A stretch of 64,000 nucleotides of DNA from the NCBI GenBank assembly GCA_048158365.1, contig JBLLNL010000005.1; one strand, 5' to 3'. Shown in pieces: positions 25,634 to 35,054 of this stretch. The notes below the pieces were generated by a model. That model saw only the letters and a program-made list of their open reading frames with translations, was not told the DNA's origin and made no database searches. Within the stretch, counting starts at the first letter, position 1. Each line of letters starts with the position of its first letter. The stretch is from Azoarcus_F sp048158365. Its GTDB lineage: Bacteria > Pseudomonadota > Gammaproteobacteria > Burkholderiales > Rhodocyclaceae. Position numbers and translations under genes: made by a program.

Positions 25634-26065
25634 ATGATGAAAGAAAACCCTTCGGAGACGTCCGGCCCAAGCGCGGAAGAGATTCTGGCGATGCCCGACA
25701 GCGACTACATGAACGCCACGCAACTCGACTTCTTCCGCTCGATGCTGCAGCGAATGCGCGACGAGCTGCTCGAGAACGGCCAGTCCACGATCGCCCATCT
25801 GCAGGAAACGGCGGCCACGCCGGACGAGGCCGATCGCGCGACGCAGGAAGAGGAGCAAGTGCTCGAGCAACGCATTCGCGACCGGGAGCGCAAACAGATC
25901 CACAAGATCGACAGCGCGCTCGACCGGATCGCCAACGGCACTTATGGCTACTGCGAAGTGTCGGGCGAACCGATCGGCTTGCGCAGGCTGATAGCCAGAC
26001 CGACCGCCACGCTCAGCATCGAGGAGCAGGAGCGGCACGAGCGCGAGGAGCGGATGTTCCGCTGA
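25634..26065 (+). CDS. dksA: RNA polymerase-binding transcription factor DksA
   Basis: This 143-residue protein binds in the RNA polymerase secondary channel and, with ppGpp, controls rRNA and amino-acid promoters. The coiled-coil runs from about residue 30 to 100 and includes the tip motif with DEADRATQEEEQ. The C-terminal zinc-finger region reads YGYCEVSGEPIGLRRL and ARPTATLSIEEQ, so only one of the four canonical cysteines remains. This form is common in betaproteobacteria and does not imply loss of function. The ATG at 25634 follows AGGAG by 9 bp; the ATG at 25589 is an alternative. Confidence 0.88.
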   Translation: MMKENPSETSGPSAEEILAMPDSDYMNATQLDFFRSMLQRMRDELLENGQSTIAHLQETAATPDEADRATQEEEQVLEQRIRDRERKQIHKIDSALDRIANGTYGYCEVSGEPIGLRRLIARPTATLSIEEQERHEREERMFR

Positions 26066-26128
26066 CGCGGGTGTGCGTGCCTGCTCCGGACACCTTACGG
26101 AGGCGTAACACCGCCGTAGGCGCCGTCA

Positions 26129-27076
26129 CTACACCACCCCGGCGCCTTGCGCCTGCTGGTCGGCCCAGTAGCTGGACCGCACCATCGGCCCGCAGGCCGC
26201 GTTCCTGAAGCCCATCTTCAGCGCCTCGGTTTCGAACATCCTGAACACGTCGGGATGGACGTAGCGCAGCACCGGCAGATGACCGGGCGACGGTTGCAGA
26301 TACTGGCCGATGGTCAGCATCTCGACATCATTGGCGCGCAGGTCCCGCATCACCTCGAGGATCTCTTCATCGGTCTCGCCCAGGCCGACCATCAGGCCGG
26401 ACTTGGTGGGCACGTCCGGATGACGGCGCTTGAACTCCTGCAGCAGCTTAAGCGAATACGCGTAGTCCGAACCCGGTCGGGCCTGCCGGTACAGCCGGGG
26501 TACGGTTTCGAGGTTGTGGTTCATCACGTCCGGCGGGGCCTGGTCGAAGATCTCCAGCGCAATCTCCATGCGTCCGCGGAAGTCCGGCACCAGGACCTCG
26601 ATGCGGGTTCCGGGCGAGGCTTCGCGAGTGGCACGGATGCACTCGACGAAATGCTGGGCACCGCCGTCGCGCAGATCGTCGCGATCGACGCTGGTGATGA
26701 CCACGTAGTTCAGGCGCATCGCGGCGATGGTCCTGGCGAGATCGGCCGGTTCGTTCTGGTTCAGCGGCTCCGGGCGGCCATGACCGACGTCGCAGAACGG
26801 GCAGCGACGGGTGCAGATGTCTCCCATGATCATGAAGGTCGCGGTGCCCTTGCCGAAGCATTCGTGAATGTTCGGGCAGGACGCCTCTTCGCACACGGTG
26901 TGCAGCTTGTGCTCGCGCAACGTGGCCTTGATCTCGTTGAAGCGCTCGACCTCGTCGCCGGCGCCGAGCTTGATGCGGATCCAGTCCGGCTTCTTCAGGC
27001 GCTCGGCCGGGACGATCTTGATCGGGATGCGGGCGGTCTTGTCGGCGCCGCGCTGCTTGCGCGTTGTTGTTTCCAT
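26129..27076 (-). CDS. lipA: lipoyl synthase
   Basis: This 315-residue radical SAM enzyme inserts two sulfurs into octanoyl chains on carrier proteins. The auxiliary cluster is held by C62, C67 and C73, and the SAM cluster by C88, C92 and C95 (CTRRCPFC). The conserved C-terminal VRSSY motif (PMVRSSYWAD) provides the serine ligand. It follows lipB with a 31-bp gap on the same strand, forming the usual lipB-lipA pair behind ybeD and dacA. Confidence 0.96.
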   Translation of the reverse strand: METTTRKQRGADKTARIPIKIVPAERLKKPDWIRIKLGAGDEVERFNEIKATLREHKLHTVCEEASCPNIHECFGKGTATFMIMGDICTRRCPFCDVGHGRPEPLNQNEPADLARTIAAMRLNYVVITSVDRDDLRDGGAQHFVECIRATREASPGTRIEVLVPDFRGRMEIALEIFDQAPPDVMNHNLETVPRLYRQARPGSDYAYSLKLLQEFKRRHPDVPTKSGLMVGLGETDEEILEVMRDLRANDVEMLTIGQYLQPSPGHLPVLRYVHPDVFRMFETEALKMGFRNAACGPMVRSSYWADQQAQGAGVV

Positions 27077-27107
27077 TTTTTACTCTTTTTCAGGTCGTTC
27101 TCTGTTC

Positions 27108-27815
27108 TCAGGGGTGCGTCGTCACCGGCGGCAACAGCCGGCAAAGGTGATCGAGCAGTCGTTCACCCGCCTCTTCGACACTCACGGACACGCCGAATTC
27201 CGCGAGCTGGACGGTTTTCAGGCCCTCGTAACCGCAGGGATTGATCCACGTGAACGGCGTCAGATCCATATCGACATTGAGGGCCAGACCATGATAACTG
27301 CAGCCGTTTCGAACGCGAAGGCCGAGGGCGGCGATCTTGGCCTCGGCGACATACACGCCCGGGGCGCCCACGCGGCGTTCGGCATGGAGTCCGTAGTCGG
27401 CCAGACAATCGATCAGGGCCTGTTCCATCAGGTACACCAGCTCGCGGACCTTGAGCCTGCGTCGCGCCAGATCGATCAGCAGATACACCACCAGCTGACC
27501 CGGCCCGTGGTAAGTGATCTGTCCGCCACGGTCGATCTTCACCAGCGGGATGCCGCCATCGCGCAACAGGTGTTCCGGCCTGCCCGCCTGGCCTAGCGTG
27601 TAGACCGGTGGATGCTGCAGCAGCCAGATCTCGTCGGGCGTCGCCGAGTCGCGGGCGTCGGTGAACCGACGCATCGCGGTCCATGTGGGTTCGTATTCGA
27701 CCCGGCCGAGACGACGCACCGCCAGCAGCCCGGACCGCCCCTCGACTTCGAGCGGGGTCTGCGCGGCGTGGACATCGGCTGCGGTAGACAATGCGCTCGC
27801 CGGCGAGACCGTCAC
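27108..27815 (-). CDS. lipB: octanoyl-[acyl-carrier-protein]:protein transferase
   Basis: This 235-residue transferase moves octanoate from ACP to lipoyl domains, the step before LipA. Motifs are QITYHGPGQLVVYLL (with the substrate-binding GGQITYHGPG loop), RNGCSYHGLALNV and INPCGYEGL with the catalytic cysteine. The lysine of AEAKIAALG is also present. I chose GTG at 27815 because it overlaps the ybeD stop by 4 bp (GTGA); the first 25 residues are not conserved in appearance, so a later start is possible. Confidence 0.93.
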   Translation of the reverse strand: MTVSPASALSTAADVHAAQTPLEVEGRSGLLAVRRLGRVEYEPTWTAMRRFTDARDSATPDEIWLLQHPPVYTLGQAGRPEHLLRDGGIPLVKIDRGGQITYHGPGQLVVYLLIDLARRRLKVRELVYLMEQALIDCLADYGLHAERRVGAPGVYVAEAKIAALGLRVRNGCSYHGLALNVDMDLTPFTWINPCGYEGLKTVQLAEFGVSVSVEEAGERLLDHLCRLLPPVTTHP

Positions 27816-28078
27816 AGCACCACCTTGACCAGCGGATGGCCGCTCAGTGCGCGATAGAGCCCATCGAGCTGCCCCTGCGAGACCGCACGGACGGTGCAGG
27901 TCAGCGACAGATAGTTGCCCTTGCTCGACGGCCGCATCTCGACTGACGCGGGGTCGAAGGTCGGATCGTGCCTGAGCACGACCTCGACGATGGTCTGTGC
28001 GAAGCCCTCGACGCGGGCGCCCATGACCTTGATCGGAAAGTCGCACGGGAATTCGATCAGGGTCTCGCGCTGACTCAT
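27812..28078 (-). CDS. ybeD: DUF493/YbeD-family protein
   Basis: This 88-residue cytosolic protein is of the YbeD type with an ACT-like ferredoxin fold. Family markers are IEFPCDFPIKVMG, then SSKGNYLSLTCTV. It sits between dacA and lipB exactly as in many proteobacteria, and overlaps lipB by 4 bp. The start at 28078 lies 7 bp after the dacA stop. It may regulate lipoate synthesis, but that is unproven. Confidence 0.85.
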   Translation of the reverse strand: MSQRETLIEFPCDFPIKVMGARVEGFAQTIVEVVLRHDPTFDPASVEMRPSSKGNYLSLTCTVRAVSQGQLDGLYRALSGHPLVKVVL

Positions 28079-28085
28079 CTCCGAC

Positions 28086-29213
28086 TCACAGGCTCTTGAT
28101 CCACAGCACCAGTGCGTCCCACAGACGCCCGAAGAATCCGGCGACCTCGACGTCCGCCAGCGCCACGACCGGATATTCGCCGAGCAGGCGGCCATCGAGA
28201 CTGAGGGCCAGCACACCGATCGGCTGTCCCTGCTGGATCGGCGCCATGACCGGCTGGTTGCTGGTCAGCGCAGCCTCGACACGCTGGGACTGATCCTTGG
28301 GCAGCGAGATCACGAAGTCTTCGGTGAAGCCGACCGACACCTCGTTGACCTTGCCCTTCCACACGCGAAACTGCGACAGGTCCTGCCCGGCGGTGTAGAG
28401 GCGCACGGTGTCGAAGAACTGAAAACCATAGTTGAGCAGCTTCAGGGACTCCTGCGCCCGGATCGTCTCGGACTCCGATCCGAGCACGATCGAGATCAGT
28501 CGGCGCGGCCCCCTGAGGGCGGAAGACACCAGGCAGTAGCCGGCTGCACGCGTGTAGCCGGTCTTCATGCCATCCACGGTCGGGTCCAGCCACAGCAGGC
28601 GGTTGCGATTGGGCTGCGTGATATCGTTGTAGGTGTACTCGCGCTCGGAATACAGCGTGTAAAACTCGGGAAAATCGCGAATCAGCGCGGATGCGAGCAG
28701 CGCGAGGTCGTTGGCGGTGGTGTACAGCCGGTCATCGGGCAGGCCCGAGGAGTTGGTGAAATGGGTGTTGCGCATGCCGAGACGCTCGGCCTCGCGGTTC
28801 ATCAGGTGGGCGAAGGCCTCCTCCGAGCCGGCGATCAGCTCGGCCAGCGCGACACAGGCGTCGTTGCCCGACTGGATGATCATGCCTCGGATCAGCTGTT
28901 CAACGGTCACCGCCTTCCTGGGTTCGATGAACATGCGCGAACCGATCATCTTCCAGGCCTTCTCGGACACCGGCACTTCCCGCTCGAGACTGATCGTGCC
29001 CGCCTTCAGCGCGGCAAACGTGACATAGGCGGTCATCAGCTTGGTCAGCGATGCGGGCTCGATGCGTTCATCCGGATTGTGCGCGGTCAGGACCTGACCG
29101 GTATTGTGGTCGAGCAGCAACCATGCATTTGCGGCCAGTGACGGCGCCGGCGGCGTCTGGGCCGAGGCGTTGAGCGAGAAGACGACGAGGAGCAGGGTGA
29201 TCAGAAAGCGCAT
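28086..29213 (-). CDS. dacA: D-alanyl-D-alanine carboxypeptidase (PBP5/6 family)
   Basis: This 375-residue low-molecular-weight penicillin-binding protein trims the terminal D-Ala from peptidoglycan pentapeptides. The signal peptide is residues 1-18 (cleavage after ASA). Active-site motifs are S55-L-T-K58, S115-G-N117 and K217-T-G219. The C-terminus ends in an amphipathic helix (GRLWDALVLWIKSL) that anchors it to the inner membrane. It is the downstream partner of the rod-shape cluster, 105 bp after rlpA. Confidence 0.94.
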   Translation of the reverse strand: MRFLITLLLVVFSLNASAQTPPAPSLAANAWLLLDHNTGQVLTAHNPDERIEPASLTKLMTAYVTFAALKAGTISLEREVPVSEKAWKMIGSRMFIEPRKAVTVEQLIRGMIIQSGNDACVALAELIAGSEEAFAHLMNREAERLGMRNTHFTNSSGLPDDRLYTTANDLALLASALIRDFPEFYTLYSEREYTYNDITQPNRNRLLWLDPTVDGMKTGYTRAAGYCLVSSALRGPRRLISIVLGSESETIRAQESLKLLNYGFQFFDTVRLYTAGQDLSQFRVWKGKVNEVSVGFTEDFVISLPKDQSQRVEAALTSNQPVMAPIQQGQPIGVLALSLDGRLLGEYPVVALADVEVAGFFGRLWDALVLWIKSL

Positions 29214-29318
29214 AGGAGAGTCAATTCAAAGGGGCGGAGTGAGGGAGTGCGTCATTGTACCGGCTGAACGCTCAGCGGCGACCCAAGCACATGGCAGACC
29301 GCCGACGGACCGTACGGT

Positions 29319-30494
29319 TCAGCGAACGACCACGAACGGTTGCAGCTCGAGCAGGGTTCCGATCCGCTGCGCTTCGACGCGGGCATGATCGGCCGACGCG
29401 AACGGGCCGAGTTGCAGCCGATAACGCCCGCCGTCGTCGAGCAGCTGCAACCGGTCGGCGAACACCGCCAGTTCGCTGCGAATTCGCTCGACCAGCGTCT
29501 CGGCGTTGGCCGGGGTCGAGAACGCCCCGAGCTGCAGGTAGGCGCCTTCCTCCTGCGCAGCGACCGGAATCACCTGGACCGAGGACGGCACAGCGACTGA
29601 AGCCGGCGCCGGATCAGCGGAAGCGACCGGCGGCCGCATCGGCTGGGGGCCAAGATCCAGTGCGGCGACCTGCATGAACCGGGGCGGTGGCGCCCTTTGA
29701 GTCGGCCCGGAGGGCACGGGCGGTGCCTGTGCGATCGCAGTGCCGGCGGCCAGACCGGGCACCGCCAGGACGCCGCGCGCCATCGCGACCTCGATGTCGC
29801 GATGGGTGATTGTCTCGACCTCGACATGCGCACTGCCGCTGTTGATGTAGCCGAGTCGGTGCGCGGCGGCATAGGAAAGATCGATGATGCGACCGCGCAG
29901 GAAGGGGCCGCGGTCATTCACGCGCACGATCACCGAGCGGCCGTTGCCGAGATGGGTCACGCGTACATAACTCGGGATCGGCAGGGTCGGATGCGCCGCG
30001 GTCATCGCGTACATGTCGTAGCGCTCGCCATTGGACGTCGGATTGCCGTGGAAACGACGGCCGTACCAGCTCGCATGCCCGCGCTGCGAGAACGGGCGCA
30101 GCTCGGTCATCGGCACGAAGCTCTGGCCGAGTACCGTGTACGGCCGCAGGGCCGGTCGATGCAGGGGTTCGATACGCGGCGTCGCATCCGGGATGTCGTC
30201 CAGATTCGCCGGCACGACGTCATGCGGGCCGTCGTCCTTGTAGTAGGCCCCGCCACGACTCGAACCGCCGCTGGCCGCGGCGGTGCTCGCGACTGCGGCC
30301 GGACCGCTGTCGGACACACGCGGCGCCTTGCCGCCACAGGCGCTGAGCACCAGCGACAGCAGCAATGCGATCGCAATCCCACCCGCCTGGCCGCCGCACG
30401 CACCGTACAAACGGTGCCGGAGACCGGTCACGCCCACATCGCGACCGTGCGAATCGTCCCCATCACATCCCGAGTACTTTTTCACACGCATCAT
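29319..30494 (-). CDS. rlpA: endolytic transglycosylase/septal ring lipoprotein RlpA
   Basis: This 391-residue lipoprotein has a rather long leader of about 50 residues ending in the lipobox LVLSAC. The double-psi beta barrel follows, with GHASWYGRRFHGNPTSNGE and VRVNDRGPFLRGRIIDLS, including the E and D expected at the active site of the transglycosylase form. A C-terminal SPOR domain (GAYLQLGAFSTPANAE to the end) targets denuded glycan at division sites. ATG at 30494 overlaps the rodA stop by 4 bp; a second ATG follows at once. Confidence 0.9.
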   Translation of the reverse strand: MMRVKKYSGCDGDDSHGRDVGVTGLRHRLYGACGGQAGGIAIALLLSLVLSACGGKAPRVSDSGPAAVASTAAASGGSSRGGAYYKDDGPHDVVPANLDDIPDATPRIEPLHRPALRPYTVLGQSFVPMTELRPFSQRGHASWYGRRFHGNPTSNGERYDMYAMTAAHPTLPIPSYVRVTHLGNGRSVIVRVNDRGPFLRGRIIDLSYAAAHRLGYINSGSAHVEVETITHRDIEVAMARGVLAVPGLAAGTAIAQAPPVPSGPTQRAPPPRFMQVAALDLGPQPMRPPVASADPAPASVAVPSSVQVIPVAAQEEGAYLQLGAFSTPANAETLVERIRSELAVFADRLQLLDDGGRYRLQLGPFASADHARVEAQRIGTLLELQPFVVVR

Positions 30495-31633
30495 TCCTTC
30501 GCAGCCACACGACTGCGCTCTATGCTCATCAGCATACCCATCCCGATGCACAGTGTCACCAGTGCGGTGCCGCCGTAGCTCACAAACGGCAGGGGCACCC
30601 CCACCACCGGCAGGATACCGCTGACCATGCCCATGTTAACAAAGGCATAGGTAAAAATGATCATCGTGATCGCACCGGCAAGCAAACGGGTCGCGAGCGT
30701 CGGTGCGCGCGCGGTGATGATGAACCCGCGCAGGATCAGCAGCAAATAGGCGCCGAGCAGGACCAGCGCCCCGATCAGGCCGAACTCCTCGGCGAGCACC
30801 GAGAAGATGAAATCGGTGTGGCGCTCCGGAATGAACGCCAGGTGCGTCTGCGTTCCGTCCAGCCAGCCCTTGCCGAGCAGCCCGCCCGAACCGATCGCAA
30901 TCGTGGACTGGATGATGTGGAAGCCCCTTCCGAGCGGATCCTGGGTCGGGTCGAGCAGGGTGCATACCCGCTGCTTCTGATACTCACGCAATATCCGCCA
31001 GTCGAATTCCGGCTGGCACAGCATGTCGCCGAATCCGACGATCGCGCCGATGCCGACCATGCCCAGCACGACCACCGGCACGATCAGCTTCCAGGACAGG
31101 CCGGCGAAGAAGATCACGTAAAGCCCGGCCGCAGCCACCAGCAGGCTGGTGCCCAGATCGGGCTGGATCACGATCAGCCCGAGCGGCACCGCAAGCAGCA
31201 CGGTCGCGACGACGAAGGTCCCGAAGCGGATCGTGCCCTCACGCTGCTGGAAATACCAGGCCAGCATCAGCGGCACCGCGATCTTCATCAGCTCCGACGG
31301 CTGGATGCGGGCCACGCCCAGATCCAGCCAGCGTTTGGCCCCCTTGGAGGTGTCGCCGAACAGGACGACCCCGACCAGCAGCAACACGCCCACCGCGTAG
31401 AGCGGCACGGCCAGCGACAGCAGCCGCTTGGGCGGAATCAGCGACACAACCCACATCGTGCCCAAACCGGCGACCAGGTGAATCTGCAGCGTCGGCAGGC
31501 GCTCCGGCGAGGCGCTCGTCATCAGCACATACGCGAATCCGAGCAGACCGGTCAGGACCAGCAACAGAAACGGATCGATCGGACGCAGTCCCGCCTGGAT
31601 CAGCATCAGGGGGTGGAGTCGCCAGTTGCTCAC
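30491..31633 (-). CDS. rodA: rod-shape SEDS glycosyltransferase RodA
   Basis: This 380-residue polytopic protein of the SEDS family polymerises lipid II for cell elongation together with PBP2. About ten hydrophobic helices, the conserved GAKRWLDLGVARIQPSE loop, IQPDLGTSLLV and the late LPFVSYGGTALV motif are visible. I chose GTG at 31633, 7 bp after the mrdA stop, because it gives an N-terminus comparable with E. coli RodA; ATG at 31606 is the alternative. It overlaps rlpA. Confidence 0.93.
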   Translation of the reverse strand: MSNWRLHPLMLIQAGLRPIDPFLLLVLTGLLGFAYVLMTSASPERLPTLQIHLVAGLGTMWVVSLIPPKRLLSLAVPLYAVGVLLLVGVVLFGDTSKGAKRWLDLGVARIQPSELMKIAVPLMLAWYFQQREGTIRFGTFVVATVLLAVPLGLIVIQPDLGTSLLVAAAGLYVIFFAGLSWKLIVPVVVLGMVGIGAIVGFGDMLCQPEFDWRILREYQKQRVCTLLDPTQDPLGRGFHIIQSTIAIGSGGLLGKGWLDGTQTHLAFIPERHTDFIFSVLAEEFGLIGALVLLGAYLLLILRGFIITARAPTLATRLLAGAITMIIFTYAFVNMGMVSGILPVVGVPLPFVSYGGTALVTLCIGMGMLMSIERSRVAAKE

Positions 31634-31640
31634 GTCGCGC

Positions 31641-33539
31641 TCACTGTTCCAGTTCGGCAGCCAGCCGCTCGTCGATTTCATCCACGGGCACTTCGATCGG
31701 CTTGCCGAGCACATGGAAATCCATCACCTGGCGCGCGATCGGTGCCGCGGACTGCGAGCCGAAACCGCCGTTCTCGACCAGGACCGCGAGCGCAATCGTC
31801 GGATTCTCGGCCGGGGCGAAACCGATGAACCAGGAATGGTCGCGCAGCCGCTCGGCGACATCGCCCTCGACATAGCGCTGGCCCCTGAGCGAGAACACCT
31901 GCGCGGTGCCGGTCTTGCCACCTGACGAATAGGCGGCGTCCTTGAATACCCTCGCTGCGGTGCCTTTGACATTGACTTCCACCATGGCCGCTATCACCGC
32001 GTCGAAATTGCGCTGATCGAACGGAATGCGCGCGACCGGCTCCGGCTCGACCGGACGCCGCTCTCCGGTGACCGGATCCACGACGTGGCGCACCACGTGC
32101 GGCCGGTAGATCTCGCCACGGTTCAGCATGGCCGCCAGCGCGTTGGCCATCTGCAGCGGCGTGTAGGCGTTATAGCCCTGACCGATGCCCACCGAGATCG
32201 TCTCGCCGCCGTACCAGGTCTGATGTTCGCGCGACGAGAAGCGGGCGCGCTTCCACGCCGGTGACGGCAGCACACCGGAGGCTTCGCCGGGCACATCGAT
32301 GCCGGTGCGCTGGCCGAAACCGAAGGGCCGCATGAAATCCGCGATCGCGTCGATGCCCAGTTCATGAGCCAGCTGGTAGTAGTAGGTGTTGCAGGAGTAG
32401 ACCAGCGTCTTGTGCAGGTCCACATTGTTCTGGCAGTTCGACTTGCGGTCGACAAAACGGTGACCGACGAAGGTGAACAGCCCCTGGCCGTTGAAGCGCT
32501 GGTCCACCGTGCGACGGCCGCTCTCGAGGCCGGCCAGCGCCATGAAGGGCTTGAAGGTGGAGCCCGGCGGATACGCGCTGTACAGCGCGCGGTTGAGCAG
32601 CGGATGCTCAGGCGAATCGCTCAGCGCGCGCCAGTCGGCCACCGAGATGCCGTCGATGAACAGATTGGGGTCGAATGACGGCGTGGACACGAGGGCCAGC
32701 ACGCCGCCGGTCGAGGGCTCGATCGCGACCACCGCCCCGCGGCGATCACCGAGCGCAGTCTCGGCCGCGCGCTGCAGACCCATGTCCAGCGTCAGTTCGA
32801 GATTGTTGCCGGATACCGACGGGGTCCGCGACATCAGCCGCACCGCCCGGCCGCCCGCGTTGATCTCGACCTGCTCGATGCCGGTCGTTCCGTGCAACTC
32901 GGCCTCGTAGCTCGATTCGAGCCCGCTCTTGCCGATGTACTCCGAGCCGCGGTAGTTCGCGGTTTCGCCGCGCTCGTCGATGCGCTGCAAATCCCGTTCG
33001 TTGATCCGCCCGATATAGCCGACCACATGGGCGGCAGACTGGCCGGTCGGATAGTCCCGGTACTGTCTCGCCTGCACCTCGACACCCGGGAACTGATAAA
33101 GGCGGGCGACCACGCGGGCCACTTCCTCGTCGCTCAGATGGGTACGGATCGGTACGCTTTCGAAGTACTTGGTGTCGAGCACGAGGCGACGGAAACGGCG
33201 TCGGTCACGCTCCTCGATGCTGATGATGCGCGACAAGGCGTCGATCGTCGCGTCGAGCTGCCTGACCCGGGCGGGATTGATCTCGAGCGTGTAGACCGAG
33301 TAGTTGCGCGCCAGCAGTTCTCCGTTACGGTCGAAAATCTCGCCCCGACCGGGGACCACCGGCAGCACCGCGACCCGGTTGCCTTCGGCCCGCGCATGGT
33401 AGTAGTCGAACTTGACCACCTGCAGGTAGTAGAAGCGCGCCGCGAGCAGACCGAAACACATCACGACGAACAGCATCGAGACCACCACGCGGCGGCGCAA
33501 TGCGCAGAGTGCCTCTTCCGGGCGTCGAAATTCGGTCAT
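31641..33539 (-). CDS. mrdA: penicillin-binding protein 2 (elongasome transpeptidase)
   Basis: This 632-residue class B penicillin-binding protein cross-links lateral-wall peptidoglycan. Residues 17-40 form the single membrane anchor, followed by the pedestal domain with GRGEIFDRNGELLA. The transpeptidase motifs are S327-T-F-K330, YSCNTYYYQL (SxN type) and KTGTAQVF. The gene lies in the order mreB-mreC-mreD-mrdA-rodA, with small gaps that indicate one operon. Confidence 0.95.
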   Translation of the reverse strand: MTEFRRPEEALCALRRRVVVSMLFVVMCFGLLAARFYYLQVVKFDYYHARAEGNRVAVLPVVPGRGEIFDRNGELLARNYSVYTLEINPARVRQLDATIDALSRIISIEERDRRRFRRLVLDTKYFESVPIRTHLSDEEVARVVARLYQFPGVEVQARQYRDYPTGQSAAHVVGYIGRINERDLQRIDERGETANYRGSEYIGKSGLESSYEAELHGTTGIEQVEINAGGRAVRLMSRTPSVSGNNLELTLDMGLQRAAETALGDRRGAVVAIEPSTGGVLALVSTPSFDPNLFIDGISVADWRALSDSPEHPLLNRALYSAYPPGSTFKPFMALAGLESGRRTVDQRFNGQGLFTFVGHRFVDRKSNCQNNVDLHKTLVYSCNTYYYQLAHELGIDAIADFMRPFGFGQRTGIDVPGEASGVLPSPAWKRARFSSREHQTWYGGETISVGIGQGYNAYTPLQMANALAAMLNRGEIYRPHVVRHVVDPVTGERRPVEPEPVARIPFDQRNFDAVIAAMVEVNVKGTAARVFKDAAYSSGGKTGTAQVFSLRGQRYVEGDVAERLRDHSWFIGFAPAENPTIALAVLVENGGFGSQSAAPIARQVMDFHVLGKPIEVPVDEIDERLAAELEQ

Positions 33540-33558
33540 GTACGCAGAATCGGCCGCA

Positions 33559-34080
33559 TCAGATCGGTCGGTTGTCGTCGCGCTCTACCGGCTGATACTG
33601 CGGCAGTAACAGCAGGAAACTGAGCGGTGCCCACAATAGTGCACCGGAAAGGCTGGAACCGAAATACCACCAGCCCGGAAACTCCGCCCCGCCGAGCAGG
33701 CGAACCGCCACCATGATGAGCTGCGCAAACAGCAGGATCGGCAACACATGCACCGCCTGTTGCATGGCGGAAAACCACAGCACCCGCCGCGACATGGCCC
33801 CGGCCAGGTAGCAGAGCACGACATAGGCCAGCGCATGCTGGCCCATGGCCGCGCCATGGCCGATGTCGACCAACAGGCCGAACATGAAACCAGTGCCCAT
33901 GCCGACCCTGAGCGGTTCGCGCATGCACCAGAAGGCGAGGACCAGCGCGACCCAGTCGGGCACGCCCGGCAGTCGTCCGGTCGGAATGTAGATCAAGCCC
34001 AGCGCCGCCAAGAGGCTCGCATAAATGAACCAGGTCCGGGCAGGCTGCAGGATTCGGTTGGATCGATGGGTGGGCTGCAT
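33559..34080 (-). CDS. mreD: rod-shape-determining protein MreD
   Basis: This 173-residue inner-membrane protein has five to six hydrophobic helices. It links MreC with RodA/PBP2 in the elongation machine. The GMGTGFMFGLLVDIGHGAAM segment is typical of proteobacterial MreD. It starts 3 bp after the mreC stop and ends 19 bp before mrdA. No anomaly is visible. Confidence 0.9.
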   Translation of the reverse strand: MQPTHRSNRILQPARTWFIYASLLAALGLIYIPTGRLPGVPDWVALVLAFWCMREPLRVGMGTGFMFGLLVDIGHGAAMGQHALAYVVLCYLAGAMSRRVLWFSAMQQAVHVLPILLFAQLIMVAVRLLGGAEFPGWWYFGSSLSGALLWAPLSFLLLLPQYQPVERDDNRPI

Positions 34081-34083
34081 GAT

Positions 34084-34995
34084 CTACTCGGGCTGCGGTT
34101 CCGGGGCAGTGTCGGCCGACACATCGACTGCGTCGGACGGGCGCGGAACCGGCGCGGCCGGCTGTGCGCGCCCGAGCACCAGCACCTGAGCCGCCCGCTC
34201 CACCCGCGCCAGGGGCTCGCCGAACACCTTCAGGAAAACCTCGCCATCGGGCTCCACGCTAACCACGCGTGCGACCGGCAGTCCCGCAAGAAAGATCCCG
34301 TCCAGTCCGGACGTGACCAGACGATCGCCGGGCAGGATGTCGGATCCGGCGGTCACGAAGCGCATTTCCAGCAAACCCTTGCCACCACCGACCAGCACGC
34401 CGCGCAGTTCGTTTCGCTCAACCTGGACCGGGATTGCCTGCTCCTTGTCGGTAATCAGCGTGACCTCGGCCTGTATCGGATAGACCCGGGTCACCTGGCC
34501 GATCATGCCGCGCGCGTCGGCCACCGCCAGACCGGCGACAACGCCGTGATGGGTTCCCCTGTCGAGGATCACCTTGCGTGCGAACGGATCCGGCGCATCG
34601 TACAGAATCTCGGCCGCAAGACTGTGGACGGTCAGCGAGCGCGACATCACCAGCAGCCGCCGCAACTCCTCGTTCTGACGTTCAAGGTGCTCGAAGCGCA
34701 GCAGGCGCTGCGCGGCCTCGAGCTGGTGGCGCCTGAGTTCGGCATTCTCGACCTGCACCTCGACCAGGGTCGCGAAATAGACGCCGGCGTTTCGCAGAAA
34801 ATCCACCGGCGCGGCCGCGGCGAGCTGTAGCGGATGCGTGACGACCGAGATCGCCTGACGCACGACCTCGAGATAGCGGTAGCGAAGATCGGCGACCAGC
34901 ATGACGAGGCAGACCACCACCAGCACGAGCAGGCGCGCAAACGGCGTGGGGCCACGCTTGAAAAACGGCGGTGACTGGTGACCTGCCAGGGACAT
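34084..34995 (-). CDS. mreC: rod-shape-determining protein MreC
   Basis: This 303-residue bitopic protein has one membrane helix (about residues 20-40), a coiled coil (about 70-115, with VQVENAELRRHQLEAAQRLL) and a periplasmic beta-barrel region with DRGTHHGVVAGLAVADARGM, typical of MreC. It activates PBP2 and scaffolds the elongasome. The C-terminal proline-rich tail (about 275-303) is low-complexity. It follows mreB by 59 bp. Confidence 0.93.
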   Translation of the reverse strand: MSLAGHQSPPFFKRGPTPFARLLVLVVVCLVMLVADLRYRYLEVVRQAISVVTHPLQLAAAAPVDFLRNAGVYFATLVEVQVENAELRRHQLEAAQRLLRFEHLERQNEELRRLLVMSRSLTVHSLAAEILYDAPDPFARKVILDRGTHHGVVAGLAVADARGMIGQVTRVYPIQAEVTLITDKEQAIPVQVERNELRGVLVGGGKGLLEMRFVTAGSDILPGDRLVTSGLDGIFLAGLPVARVVSVEPDGEVFLKVFGEPLARVERAAQVLVLGRAQPAAPVPRPSDAVDVSADTAPEPQPE

Positions 34996-35054
34996 CGGTG
35001 GACTCGCGGTGAAAGCGGATGAACCGAATCATCCGCCTCCGGCCGCACTACCCG

